Part shown: piece by piece, positions 16,744 to 27,838 of the stretch
Layout: each line of letters opens with the position of its first letter
Numbering within the stretch: position 1 is the stretch's first letter
Origin: Hyphococcus sp.
GTDB lineage: Bacteria; Pseudomonadota; Alphaproteobacteria; Caulobacterales; Parvularculaceae
NCBI GenBank assembly: GCA_028284345.1
Contig: JANQRY010000010.1
Location: 186,001-250,000 of the forward strand
Length of the DNA: 64,000 bases
Direction: 5' to 3'
The notes under the pieces: generated by a model
Database searches by the model: none
Told to the model about the DNA's origin: nothing
Seen by the model: only the letters and a program-made list of their open reading frames with translations
Program-made: the position numbers and the translations under genes

Positions 16744-18450
16744 TCACTCGGCGCCGAACTGCGCGCGCCACGCCTCGACCTGGTCTTCCTCGATCTTGGC
16801 AAAGAGGACGTCGGGAACGCTAAACGCTTCTCCACCCTTCAGCGTCCTTAGCGCCGCCCCGGCGCTTTCCGGCCAGCGCGCGCCCTTCTCCGGGTCGACG
16901 CCAAAGACCGCGAACATCTTATCGGACGTAAACGGAATAACCGGCCGGGACAGCGCCGCGAACAACAGGATCAGGTTCAACCCGCATCGCACAGCGGCGG
17001 CGGCTTTTTCCGGATTTTCCTTGATGACCGTCCAGGGCGCGGCAATTTGCAGATATTCGTTGCCGGCGACCCAGATCGCGCGCAGTTCCGTGAACGCCTT
17101 GCGAAACTCCATCTCTTCAAGACAGCGGGAGTACGCGGCGATGCGCTTGTCGAGGTCGTCAATCAGGGCGTTTTCGGCGGGCCCGTATTCGCCCTCGCCC
17201 GGGACGACTTCGCCGAAACGCGCCTTGCAAAAGCGCGTGACGCGATTGACGAAATTGCCGAGAACATCGGCAAGGTCCTTGTTCACGACCGACGCGAAAT
17301 GCTCCAGCGTAAACGACGCGTCGTCGGACTCCGGCGCGTTGGCCATCAGGTGCCAGCGCCAGTAGTCAGGCGGCAGCAACTCCAGCGCCTGATCCATGAA
17401 AACGCCGCGGTTCTCGCTGGTCGAAAACTTGCCCCCGTACCAGGTGAGCCAGTTCAGCGATTTCAGGGCGTCGACGGTCTTCCACGGCTCTTCCGAGCCT
17501 AGAATGGTCGCCGGGAAACTCACCGTATGAAAGGCGACATTGTCCTTGCCCATGACCTGCACATATTTGACATCATCGGCGCCCTTGTCGGTGCGCCACC
17601 ACCGCTCCCAGTTTTCGCCGTTGGCGATCGCCCATTCTTCCGTGGCGCCGATATATTCGACAGGCGCGTCAAACCAGACGTAGAAGACTTTGTTTTCAAA
17701 ACCCGGCCGCGGCTCGCCCTGATAGGCGACCGGCACGCCCCATTTGAGATCGCGCGTGATCGACCGGTCGCGCAATCCTTCCTTCAACCACTTCCTGGCG
17801 ATGGACACAGTCAACGCCGGAAACTCCGTCTTCGTTTCGAGCCAGTCGGCGATGCGGTCCTGCATGTTCGATTGCAGGAGATAGAGATGTTTCGTCTCCC
17901 GCAGCTCAACATTGTGCGAGCCTGAAATGGACGAATACGGATCTTTAAGGTCGGTCGGGTCCAGCAATCGTCCGCAATTGTCGCATTGATCGCCGCGCGC
18001 CTTTTCGTAGCCGCAATGGGGACAGGTTCCCTCCACATAGCGATCCGGCAGAAAGCGCTGGTCGTCGACGGAATAAACCTGCTTGTCCGTGCGCTCTTCG
18101 ATGAGGCCGTTCTGTTCCAAGACATGGGCGAAATGCTGCGTCAGACGATGGTTCGGCGCGTTCGACGAGCGACCGAAATGGTCGAAGGAAAGACCGAACG
18201 CCGCGCCGGCCCGCGCCTGAACCTCATACTGGTCGCGGCAGTAGTCGCGGACATTCTGTCCCGCCGCCCGGGCGGCGAGTTCCGCCGGCGTGCCATGCTC
18301 GTCCGTGGCGCAGATGAAGAGGACTTCCGCGCCCCGCTGACGCTGGAAGCGGGCATAGACGTCCGCCGGCAGCATCGACCCGACGAGATTGCCCAAGTGC
18401 TTGATTCCATTGATATAGGGAAGCGCTGACGTGATCAGGATGCGGGCCAT
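16744..18450 (-). CDS. metG: Methionyl-tRNA synthetase
   Basis: 568-residue class I synthetase charging tRNA-Met. The HIGH equivalent is HLGN (18-21). One knuckle zinc site is present (C143, C146, C156, C159) in [18 protein letters not shown]. The KMSKS equivalent reads KFSTS (341-345) followed by ENRGVF. The enzyme lacks the C-terminal EMAP/Trbp111-like domain of E. coli MetG. The altered KMSKS loop is a clear departure from the E. coli-type enzyme, though F at position 2 is known in archaeal/eukaryotic-type MetRS. First gene of a probable four-gene run to 15060. Confidence 0.96.
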   Translation of the reverse strand: MARILITSALPYINGIKHLGNLVGSMLPADVYARFQRQRGAEVLFICATDEHGTPAELAARAAGQNVRDYCRDQYEVQARAGAAFGLSFDHFGRSSNAPNHRLTQHFAHVLEQNGLIEERTDKQVYSVDDQRFLPDRYVEGTCPHCGYEKARGDQCDNCGRLLDPTDLKDPYSSISGSHNVELRETKHLYLLQSNMQDRIADWLETKTEFPALTVSIARKWLKEGLRDRSITRDLKWGVPVAYQGEPRPGFENKVFYVWFDAPVEYIGATEEWAIANGENWERWWRTDKGADDVKYVQVMGKDNVAFHTVSFPATILGSEEPWKTVDALKSLNWLTWYGGKFSTSENRGVFMDQALELLPPDYWRWHLMANAPESDDASFTLEHFASVVNKDLADVLGNFVNRVTRFCKARFGEVVPGEGEYGPAENALIDDLDKRIAAYSRCLEEMEFRKAFTELRAIWVAGNEYLQIAAPWTVIKENPEKAAAAVRCGLNLILLFAALSRPVIPFTSDKMFAVFGVDPEKGARWPESAGAALRTLKGGEAFSVPDVLFAKIEEDQVEAWRAQFGAE

Positions 18451-18516
18451 GAAGGGTCTTTCCGGTTGAAGACCCGTCTATAGAGCCATGCCGCCGGGCG
18501 GAGCAAGGCGGGCCGG

Positions 18517-19383
18517 CTATTGCGCCGCGGCGTCGAGCTTCGACTTGATGGCGCGCATATCCGCCCGCAATGCGCTCAATTCCGCCATCAGCGCCGTTCG
18601 TTCGTCATGGGCCTCGGTTTCCGCCTCTTCGCGTTCGCCGCGCATTTCCTCGTCATGGATTTTCTGCATGGAATTGACGATCAGCGCGATGAAGAGGTTC
18701 AACACGGCAAAGCTCGTCACAATGATAAAGGGCACGAAGAACGCCCACGCCCAGGGGTAGGTTTCCATGACCGGGCGGACAATGCCCATGGACCAGCTTT
18801 CAAGCGTCATAATCTGAAACAGCGAATACATGGAGGCGCCAACGCTTCCGAACCAGTCCGGAAACGCCGCGCCGAAGAGTTTCGTTGCGATGACCGCGGC
18901 GACATAAAAGACCAGTACGAGCACGGCGATAATGGCGCTCATGCCCGGCACGGCGGAAAGCAGCGCGCCGACGACGAATTTGAGCTGCGGAACGACCGAC
19001 AAGAGACGCAATACGCGCAGCACTCTCAAAGCGCGCAGGACCGAGAACGCCCCGGCGGCCGGTACGAGCGCAACCCCAACAATGACGAAATCGAAAACAT
19101 TCCAGCCGCTTCGGAAAAACCGCGGGCCGTAGGCGAACAGCTTCAAGGCGATTTCGACGACGAAAATCGCGAGCGCGATCCGGTCGATCGCCATCAGCAA
19201 GCCGCCGGCGGAGGCCATGGCCGAAGCCGATGTTTCAAGGCCGAGCGTGACGGCGTTGATCACGATGACGAGCACGATAAAGCGGCCGAATAGCGGTCGT
19301 TCGACCAGCGTCATTGTCGCGTTGCGCGCCTTCTGCAAGGCACCGGCGGCCGGTTGACCGCCGCTTGTCGCCGGCGTCGTCAT
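18517..19383 (-). CDS. Bacterial voltage-gated sodium channel (NavBac family)
   Basis: 288-residue six-TM ion channel subunit. S1-S4 form the voltage sensor, with S4 arginines R117, R120, R123 and R126 spaced every third residue (VLRALRVLRVLRLLSV). The pore selectivity filter is TLESW at 193-197, in FQIMTLESWSMGIVRP, nearly identical to NavAb/NavMs. The S6 helix is followed by a C-terminal helical tail rich in Glu and Arg (about 240-288), matching the four-helix coiled coil that stabilises the tetramer. I chose ATG 19383 because AAAGGAAA lies just upstream; the frame extends nine codons further. Monocistronic. Known relatives are Na+-selective and linked to motility or pH homeostasis. Confidence 0.95.
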   Translation of the reverse strand: MTTPATSGGQPAAGALQKARNATMTLVERPLFGRFIVLVIVINAVTLGLETSASAMASAGGLLMAIDRIALAIFVVEIALKLFAYGPRFFRSGWNVFDFVIVGVALVPAAGAFSVLRALRVLRVLRLLSVVPQLKFVVGALLSAVPGMSAIIAVLVLVFYVAAVIATKLFGAAFPDWFGSVGASMYSLFQIMTLESWSMGIVRPVMETYPWAWAFFVPFIIVTSFAVLNLFIALIVNSMQKIHDEEMRGEREEAETEAHDERTALMAELSALRADMRAIKSKLDAAAQ

Positions 19384-19433
19384 GATTTTCCTTTCATTAG
19401 CGACGCACATGCGGGCCGCGGCGTATCGATTCG

Positions 19434-19925
19434 TCAGAGCGCCTTATACATGATGTAAGCGTCGACGAAACGACCGTCGGGCAGGCGAAAGGCGTTCGGG
19501 GTCGTCCCGATAACTTTCATGCCGGCTTTCTTCCAGGCGCGAACCGCCGCGTCGTTGACCGCGACAACCAGATTGAATTTCATGGCGTGGAAACCCATCG
19601 CGCGGGCCTGGTCCTGCGACTGCAGGCAGAGAGGCGTCGCCAGCCCCCGCCCGCGCGCAGCCTCTGCAATGACGTAGCCAGCGTTGCAGACATGATCGCC
19701 CGGCCCTCCCTGGTCAGGGCGCAGATAATAGGCGCCGATAATTTCACCGGCCTTATCGCAGGCGACGCCATTATAGCCGTCGCTTTTTATCCAGTAGGCT
19801 TTGGCGTCCGCTTCTGTAGCATCGCGGGGCAGCGGATAGGTTTCACCGTCGCGAAACACCGGCGCCAGCACGCGCCATAGGGCCGGCCAGTCTTCTTCGC
19901 GTTGTTCCCGCACGGAGAAGTCCAT
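19434..19925 (-). CDS. GNAT-family N-acetyltransferase
   Basis: 163 residues with the GNAT acetyl-CoA loop (AEAARGRGLATPLC, about 90-103) followed by the conserved helix and strand MKFNLVVAVNDAAVRAW and the terminal KKAGMKVIGT. Substrate unknown. The preceding gene on the strand (DoxX-like) ends 42 nt away. Confidence 0.88.
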   Translation of the reverse strand: MDFSVREQREEDWPALWRVLAPVFRDGETYPLPRDATEADAKAYWIKSDGYNGVACDKAGEIIGAYYLRPDQGGPGDHVCNAGYVIAEAARGRGLATPLCLQSQDQARAMGFHAMKFNLVVAVNDAAVRAWKKAGMKVIGTTPNAFRLPDGRFVDAYIMYKAL

Positions 19926-19967
19926 GCGCGCAGCAAGCCATGAAATTCAAGCCTCGTCCAGCGTCGC

Positions 19968-20411
19968 CTAAACCGATCCGGCGCCGGCCGGTTCCAGCGC
20001 GCCCGCGGCCTGCGCCAACAGGTTCGCCAGAAAACCGAGCATGTCCGACGCTGAATAGCCGTTTGCATAGGCTGTCACGAAACCAACGAACAGCAACAGG
20101 CCGAGGAGACGCGCAATCGTTCGACGGGCGGCGAAAAACAGGGCGACGCCGCCGATAAGCTCCACCGGACCGGCGAGGCCGCCGGCGGAAATCGAACTCC
20201 AGATCGTATCGAGCCACGCGACATGGCTGTGCAATTCCGCAAAGCCCTCCGGCGCGCCGGTCATGTGGGTCGCGCCAAGAAGACCGAGCAATCCGGCGCA
20301 AGCGCCCTGAACCCCGTCTTTGCAGAAGCCGAACAAACCGCGGAACCCGGCATGTTCGCCGGCCGGCCTCACATCATATTCTGCGCCCCGGCCCTGAACG
20401 ATGCTCGCCAT
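19968..20411 (-). CDS. DoxX-family membrane protein
   Basis: 147 residues from the ATG at 20411, which has GGAGAGAGG close upstream; the frame is open 29 codons further but without a ribosome site. Three to four hydrophobic helices and the motif SISAGGLAGPVELIGG match DoxX. Members are linked to thiosulfate or redox stress handling, but many are uncharacterised. Here the N-terminal helix region contains two Cys residues. Confidence 0.8.
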   Translation of the reverse strand: MASIVQGRGAEYDVRPAGEHAGFRGLFGFCKDGVQGACAGLLGLLGATHMTGAPEGFAELHSHVAWLDTIWSSISAGGLAGPVELIGGVALFFAARRTIARLLGLLLFVGFVTAYANGYSASDMLGFLANLLAQAAGALEPAGAGSV

Positions 20412-20520
20412 GATCCTCTCTCCTGAAAGATACAAAGGAGAGGATCGGCCCATGACGAGGATTTTTGTCGGCGGAATTGCGGCAAGACGGCGCCGCACGG
20501 GTTTGTGAAGACGGGCGCGC

Positions 20521-21003
20521 CTAGCCCGCCCTTTTCGCCCAGTAATTTTTCGACTTGCTGTAGGATTTCTTGATTATTTTTTCGAGCACGCCGAGATCAA
20601 CGTCGTCGAGTTTGTTGACGTAAAGACAGGCCCGTCCGCGCTTATACTTGCCGAGCTTGCCAAGAAGCGGATCGTTGTCATCGAGCGAGCCCAGCACGTA
20701 GAGAACCATGTTCGCTTTTCGCGGGCTGAAACCGACGAGGCACATATCGCCCTCGCGCCCGCTGTCATACTTGTAGTGATATTCGCCAAATCCGATGATG
20801 GACGGTCCCCACATGACCGGCTTGTCGCCGGTGATTTTCTTCATGGTCGCGAGGAGGGTTTTGGCGTCTTTGCGCCGCGTGTCGTTTTCAACGGCGTTGA
20901 TGAACTGCGTAACGCTCGCCCGCGTCGGCACAGTCACCGCGTCTGATGATTTTTTCGCGGCCTTCTTGGTCGTTTTTTTCGCCGTCTTTCTCTTCGCTGT
21001 CAT
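20521..21003 (-). CDS. DUF1801 (YdhG-like) protein with a lysine-rich tail
   Basis: 160 residues. Residues 1-20 are a basic Lys/Thr/Ala tract (TAKRKTAKKTTKKAAKK), then a DUF1801 domain with MWGPSIIGFGEYHYKYDSG, FSPRKANMVLYVL and YLNKLDDVD-type blocks. The N-terminal tail suggests nucleic acid binding or is unstructured. The ATG overlaps the stop of the upstream MFS gene by 4 nt, so the pair is co-translated. Function unknown. Confidence 0.85.
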   Translation of the reverse strand: MTAKRKTAKKTTKKAAKKSSDAVTVPTRASVTQFINAVENDTRRKDAKTLLATMKKITGDKPVMWGPSIIGFGEYHYKYDSGREGDMCLVGFSPRKANMVLYVLGSLDDNDPLLGKLGKYKRGRACLYVNKLDDVDLGVLEKIIKKSYSKSKNYWAKRAG

Positions 21004-22430
21004 GAAGGCTTTTCTCCGGTCGCTTTCTTCCAGTCAGCGGGAAGCTTTTTCGCGAGATACACGAATCCGCCAATCGAGATAAGGCCGGCAATGATGACGC
21101 TGGAAAGAGCGATGCGCAGCGACCGCTCGGAATCCATCCCGCCGCTCGCCAGGATATCGCTCAAAAAGCCGACATAGGTCGGCCCGAAACCAAGGGCGAT
21201 CATATTCAGTATGAAAAAGAAAATCGCCGTCGAGAGCGCTCGAATCGAAACCGGCGCCAACGTCTGCGCGAGAGCAAAGCACGGCCCAAGATAAAAGCCG
21301 GTCAAAAGGTGCGACGGCCACCACAAGACAAGCGACCAGACCGGATCATTAATCCACATGGCGCCGAGGAAGAACGGGACATTCAGCGCAAGCGCCGTTA
21401 CCGGAACCCACCCGTATGCAGACTTATTTTTGATCGCGAGGCGATCAACCAGATTGCCGCCAACAAACACGCCGAGCACATAGGCGGTCCCGTTGATAAT
21501 CCCGAGCCAGAAAAAGACGTTGATCATCGCGTAATCCGGATGCGACCGTCCGAAAAACGCAATGATCCAACCCGCGGTCGCGTATGACGCAAAGGAGCCC
21601 GCCGTCAGGCCGATAACAATCGCCCGATAGCTGGGGATGCTCAGGAGATGTTTCGCCGCCCGCCAGAGCGTTGCAAGTTCGGCAAAGGTTGAAGCCGCTG
21701 CTTTTTTGGGCAGAACAAGCGTCATTTGACGCAGGACTTTTTCGACGAGCCCGACGGGTTCGGCGATCTTCAGCCCCTTGAAGGCGTCCTGCGCGCCGAC
21801 TTCCTCCGTGCCGCCGCGCGTCGGCTCGCGCACCGTCAGCTTGAAGAGCAACGCAAACAATACGCCCGGAATCCCCAGAGCGAGAAACGTCGTCCGCCAG
21901 TCGAAATTCTGGACAATCCAACCGCCGCCGAGATAGGCGAGCGTCACGCCGATCGGGATGCCCAGCGCGTAGACGGCAAGCGCGCCGGCGCGTTTTTCTT
22001 TGGGATAGAGATCGGAAATCAGCGAATGCGACGGCGGTGACCCGCCGGCCTCGCCGATGCCGACGCCGACGCGCGCCAGCGCCAATTGCGTGAAATTCTG
22101 CGCAAGGCCGCAAAGCGCCGTAAAGCCCGACCAGGCGGCGAGCGATATGGCGACAATATTGACGCGATTGGTCCGGTCGGCGAGACGCGCAATGGGAATG
22201 CCGACGGTCGTATAAAGGACCGCGAACGCAAAACCGATCAGGATACCGAGTTGCGAATCCGAAAGACCGAGATCTTTCTGTATCGCCGGCGCCAGAATAC
22301 CCATGATCTGACGATCAACAAAGTTGAACGTGTAGACCGCTGTCAGGACAATCAAGACATAGAGGCGATAGGCGCGGCTGAATTCCGGTTTTGACGAAAC
22401 GGCGTCGTCGCCTGCGGCGGCCTCGCTCAT
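21000..22430 (-). CDS. MFS transporter, spinster type
   Basis: 476 residues, 12 predicted helices. The beginning TFNFVDRQIMGILAPAIQ and the cytoplasmic motif ARLADRTNR, with GIGEAGGSPPSHSLISDLY, place it in the Spns-like group of the major facilitator superfamily, often annotated as sphingolipid or aromatic acid carriers; the true substrate is unknown. It overlaps the gene before (22427) and after (21003) by 4 nt each, so it is the centre of a three-gene operon. Confidence 0.9.
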   Translation of the reverse strand: MSEAAAGDDAVSSKPEFSRAYRLYVLIVLTAVYTFNFVDRQIMGILAPAIQKDLGLSDSQLGILIGFAFAVLYTTVGIPIARLADRTNRVNIVAISLAAWSGFTALCGLAQNFTQLALARVGVGIGEAGGSPPSHSLISDLYPKEKRAGALAVYALGIPIGVTLAYLGGGWIVQNFDWRTTFLALGIPGVLFALLFKLTVREPTRGGTEEVGAQDAFKGLKIAEPVGLVEKVLRQMTLVLPKKAAASTFAELATLWRAAKHLLSIPSYRAIVIGLTAGSFASYATAGWIIAFFGRSHPDYAMINVFFWLGIINGTAYVLGVFVGGNLVDRLAIKNKSAYGWVPVTALALNVPFFLGAMWINDPVWSLVLWWPSHLLTGFYLGPCFALAQTLAPVSIRALSTAIFFFILNMIALGFGPTYVGFLSDILASGGMDSERSLRIALSSVIIAGLISIGGFVYLAKKLPADWKKATGEKPS

Positions 22431-22744
22431 ACCCGGAAGCCCGTCACGCAGGAGACGCCGGACTTGCCCACGGCCGTTACCGCGCGGGGATTGTCGATGG
22501 TCATCAGGGACCGTATGGCGGCGGGCGTCGAACTGGCGCGCGACAGATTAAATGTGTAGCGAGCGAGATCCTGAAGGTCGTCCTGCGAAAGACGCTGTTC
22601 CAACTCACTGACCATGCAGTCGGCTGTTTCAGCGCCGATCCCGATCGCGCGAAACCGATCCTGCAACGTATAACGGACCGCCGTGGCGCAGCCGAGGATC
22701 ATCAAAAACGCCGCGCCGGCGCCGGCGACCTGGGTCAGTTTCAT
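22427..22744 (-). CDS. Small exported protein upstream of the MFS transporter
   Basis: 105 residues from the ATG at 22744, with GGGAGG about 9 nt upstream. The N-terminus (FLMILGCATAV) looks like a signal peptide with a possible lipobox at Cys19. Two more Cys (ADC near 43 and VSC near 99) could form a disulfide. No family recognised. The stop overlaps the MFS start (ATGA), so its expression is tied to the transporter. Confidence 0.75.
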   Translation of the reverse strand: MKLTQVAGAGAAFLMILGCATAVRYTLQDRFRAIGIGAETADCMVSELEQRLSQDDLQDLARYTFNLSRASSTPAAIRSLMTIDNPRAVTAVGKSGVSCVTGFRV

Positions 22745-22846
22745 ATCGGAAAAGCCTCCCTGACGCCGCTGTGGCGGTTCGTTTATTCTTGCCGGCACAA
22801 TGCGTAAGATAAGCGGCGACTGCAAGAACGAGGCGCTGTAAATCCA

Positions 22847-23841
22847 ATGAAAGCGATGATGAGCCATGAACCGGGCGGACCGGAAACGCTGAAACTGACC
22901 GAGGTCACGACGCCCGAACCGGGGCCGGGCATGGTCCGCATCGCGGTCAGAGCCGCCGGGGTCAATTTTCCCGACACGCTCATTATCCGCGACCTCTATC
23001 AGTTCAAGCCGCCGCGGCCCTTCGCGCCCGGGAGCGAAGTCGCCGGCGTGATTGAGGCCGTGGGCGAGAACGTCTCGGGGTTTGAGCCCGGAGACCGCGT
23101 CATGGCCGGCGGAATCAACGGCGGTTTCGCGACCCATTTCATCACCGAAGCCTCGAAGGTCAACAAACTGCCTGACGCCATGCCTTTTGATGAGGCCGCC
23201 GGGTTCATGCTGACCTATGGAACGTCTCACTACGCCCTGCGCAATCGCGCCGATATTCAACCCGGCGAGTCCCTGTTCATCCTCGGCGCGGCCGGCGGCG
23301 TTGGCGCCGCGGCGATCGAACTTGGCAAGGCCATGGGCGCGCGCGTCGTCGCCGGCGTCTCTTCGGACGATAAAGCCGCATTCTGTAAGGAAATCGGCGC
23401 CGATGAAACGATTGTCTACCCGACCGGCGATCTTGATCGCGACGCGCAAAAGGCGTTGTCGAACGAGATCAAAACGAAATGCGGCGGCGAAGGCGCCAAT
23501 GTCGTTTATGACGCTGTGGGCGGCGCCTATGCGGAACCGGCGCTGCGCGCGCTCGCATGGGAAGGGCGGCTTCTCGTCGTCGGCTTTCCCGCGGGCATCC
23601 CGAAAGTTCCGCTCAACCTGACGCTGTTGAAAGGCTGTCAGATCGTCGGCGTCTTCTGGGGCGCCTTCACCATGCGGGATCCGGCGAAGAACGCCGGTTA
23701 TGTCAAGGAGCTGTTTGAGTTTTACGCCGAGGGAAAAATCCGCCCGCGGATTACAGCGTCCTTTACCCTTGAAGACGCCGGCGACGCGCTCAAACTGATG
23801 ATGGAGCGCAAGGTGTTGGGCAAGGTCGTGCTGACGGCGGC

Positions 23842-23845
<4 letters not shown>
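22847..23845 (+). CDS. NADPH:quinone oxidoreductase-type zinc-free MDR dehydrogenase
   Basis: 332-residue medium-chain dehydrogenase/reductase. The N-terminal groES-like fold has GVNFPDTLIIRDLYQ and FAPGSEVAGVI but no structural zinc cysteines. The Rossmann motif is GAAGGVGAAAIELGKAMGA. It resembles QorA-like NADPH-dependent quinone or enone reductases. The following sixA-like gene starts inside its stop codon (4-nt overlap). Confidence 0.92.
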
Positions 23846-25486
<1,641 letters not shown>

Positions 25487-25494
25487 GCGCAGCG

Positions 25495-27579
25495 ATGCGC
25501 CCGGCGATTCTCAACCCGCTCTTTGCCGACATTACGGCGCTTGCCGGCGTCGGTCCGAAGATCGCCGCGCTGATCAACCGCGCTGCCGGCCCGCGGGTTG
25601 TCGATCTCGTCCTGACGTCGCCGATCAGCATCGTCGACCGCTCGTTGCAACCGAGCGTGGCGGCGGCGCCGGCGGGAAAAGTTCTGACACTCAACGTGCG
25701 CGTCGATCGCCATGACGCGCCGCCAAAGGGAAAGCGCGTCCCCTACAAAGTCATCTGCTCCGACGACACCGGCTTCGTCACGCTGGTCTTCTTTCACGCT
25801 CGCGCCGATTATTTGCAGAAAACGCTGCCAGAGGGATCAACGCGCCTGATCAGCGGCAAGATCGAGGACTATAAAGGCGGCCGTCAAATGGCGCACCCGG
25901 ATTACATTGTCGATCCGGATGCAGAGGATGCGTTCCCCCTTCACGAGCCGGTCTATCCGCTGACCGCCGGCCTCACCGCTAATGTCATGCGCAAGGCCGT
26001 TGGCGAAGCGCTGAAGCGGGCGCCGGCGCTCTCTGAATGGCAGGACGCGGCGTATCTCAAACAGCAGGGCTGGCAAGTCTGGAATGAGGCGCTCCGCGAT
26101 CTTCACGCGCCGAAGACCGCAAACGATGTTGCGCTAACGACGCCGGCGCGACAACGCCTTGCCTATGACGAATTGCTGGCGAACCAGCTCGCGCTTGTTC
26201 TGATCCGGCGGGCGCGCGTGCGCTCGCGCGGACGCGCCGTCAAAGGCGGCGGCGAGAAGCGCGCCGCCGCCGCGAAAGCGCTTCCCTTTGCCATGACGCA
26301 GGCGCAACGTGGAGCGCTCGCAGAAATCCTTGACGATATGGCGTCGGAAGAACGCATGGTGCGCCTGCTGCAAGGCGACGTCGGGTCGGGCAAAACCATC
26401 GTCGCGTTTTTCGCCGCGCTCGCCGCCGTCGAGACGGGCGCGCAAGCCGCCATCATGGCGCCGACGGAGATCCTTGCGCGCCAACACCTGGACTCCCTGA
26501 CGCCGTTTCTCGACGCTGCAAAGGTCAAAATGGACGTCCTCACCGGTCGCGACAAGGGCGCCGCGCGCCAGGCGAAGCTCGACGCGATCGCTGCCGGCGA
26601 TATCGATATTCTTGTCGGCACCCATGCGGTCTTTCAGGAGGACGTGGCGTTTAAAGACCTTGCGCTTGTCATTATCGACGAACAACATCGCTTCGGCGTG
26701 CATCAACGCATCGCCCTGACGCAGAAGGGGCCGCGCCCCGATCTTCTCGTCATGACCGCAACGCCCATTCCGCGCACGCTGGCGCTCACCGCCTATGGGG
26801 ATATGGATGTCAGTCAGATCACGGAAAAACCGCCGGGCCGCCGGCCGGTCGATACGCGCGCCGCGCCCCTGTCGCGCCTCGATGAAGTCGTTGCGGCGGT
26901 CAAGCGCGCGACCGACAAAGGCGATCAGGCTTATTGGGTTTGCCCGCTGGTGGAAGAGTCGGAAATGCTCGACCTCACTGCTGCGGAAGACCGGTTTGAA
27001 AGTCTTAAAGCCGTTTTCGGCGACAAGGTCGCGCTCGTCCACGGGCGCATGAGCGCCGCCGACAAGGACCGCGTCATGGAGCGGTTTCACCATGGCGACG
27101 TCGCCGTCCTGATTGCAACGACGGTGATCGAGGTCGGCGTCAATGCGCCGAACGCCACGATCATAATCGTCGAACACGCCGAACGGTTCGGGTTGGCGCA
27201 ACTGCACCAGTTGCGCGGCCGCGTCGGCCGCGGCGAGAAACCCTCAAGCTGCATTCTGCTTTATAAGGCGCCGCTCGGCGAAACCGCGGAGGCGCGCCTT
27301 AAAATTCTGCGCGAGACCGAAGACGGGTTTCTGATCGCCGAAGAGGATCTGCGCCTGCGCGGCGCCGGCGATTTGCTGGGCGCGGCGCAGTCGGGCTTCC
27401 CGCGCTTTCGCCTCGCTGACATCGCCGCCCATGGCGAACTCCTCGCCGCGGCGCGGGACGACGCAAAAATGATCGTCGAAAAAGACCCGGACCTCAAAAC
27501 GACGCGCGGCGAAGCGCTGCGCACGCTCCTCTATCTCTTCAGTCGCGACGATGCGGTAAAACTGTTGAGCGCGGGGTAG
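25495..27579 (+). CDS. recG: ATP-dependent DNA helicase RecG
   Basis: 694 residues. An N-terminal OB wedge domain (about 60-150) is followed by the SF2 helicase core: Walker A GDVGSGKT at 294-301, DEQHRFGV (motif II), MTATPIPRTL (III), TTVIEVGVN (V) and QLRGRVGRG (VI), then the C-terminal TRG segment ending in LFSRDDAV. It remodels stalled forks and Holliday junctions. It is tightly linked to the preceding reductase gene. Confidence 0.97.
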   Translation: MRPAILNPLFADITALAGVGPKIAALINRAAGPRVVDLVLTSPISIVDRSLQPSVAAAPAGKVLTLNVRVDRHDAPPKGKRVPYKVICSDDTGFVTLVFFHARADYLQKTLPEGSTRLISGKIEDYKGGRQMAHPDYIVDPDAEDAFPLHEPVYPLTAGLTANVMRKAVGEALKRAPALSEWQDAAYLKQQGWQVWNEALRDLHAPKTANDVALTTPARQRLAYDELLANQLALVLIRRARVRSRGRAVKGGGEKRAAAAKALPFAMTQAQRGALAEILDDMASEERMVRLLQGDVGSGKTIVAFFAALAAVETGAQAAIMAPTEILARQHLDSLTPFLDAAKVKMDVLTGRDKGAARQAKLDAIAAGDIDILVGTHAVFQEDVAFKDLALVIIDEQHRFGVHQRIALTQKGPRPDLLVMTATPIPRTLALTAYGDMDVSQITEKPPGRRPVDTRAAPLSRLDEVVAAVKRATDKGDQAYWVCPLVEESEMLDLTAAEDRFESLKAVFGDKVALVHGRMSAADKDRVMERFHHGDVAVLIATTVIEVGVNAPNATIIIVEHAERFGLAQLHQLRGRVGRGEKPSSCILLYKAPLGETAEARLKILRETEDGFLIAEEDLRLRGAGDLLGAAQSGFPRFRLADIAAHGELLAAARDDAKMIVEKDPDLKTTRGEALRTLLYLFSRDDAVKLLSAG

Positions 27580-27757
27580 CGTTTTTTAGAAAATATTCCG
27601 ATACCGAAAGTAGAGTAGACGCTTTTTTATACGGCTGGCGCTTTGAATGCTTTTATGTCCGTTATTGGTCCAAAACCCACGTTCGGCGATGGCCCTTAAA
27701 ATGACTGCTTCATCTTCAAATCTGTCATTAGCGGCGCGAATTGCCAAAGGCGGCAAC

Positions 27758-27771
27758 TCGCCGAAAGCGGA
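27758..27771. repeat. Left arm of a 14-bp inverted repeat flanking the SDR gene
   Basis: TCGCCGAAAGCGGA, the exact reverse complement of 28793-28806. The two sites lie 80 bp before and 124 bp after the SDR gene. They could be ends of a transferred unit or copies of a dispersed intergenic element. No target-site duplication was identified. Confidence 0.4.
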
Positions 27772-27838
27772 CATTGGGCCACTATTCGGTTGTGTTACGA
27801 TAACCCTAGCGGGTGGACCAAGATGAAAGGAGAGATCC

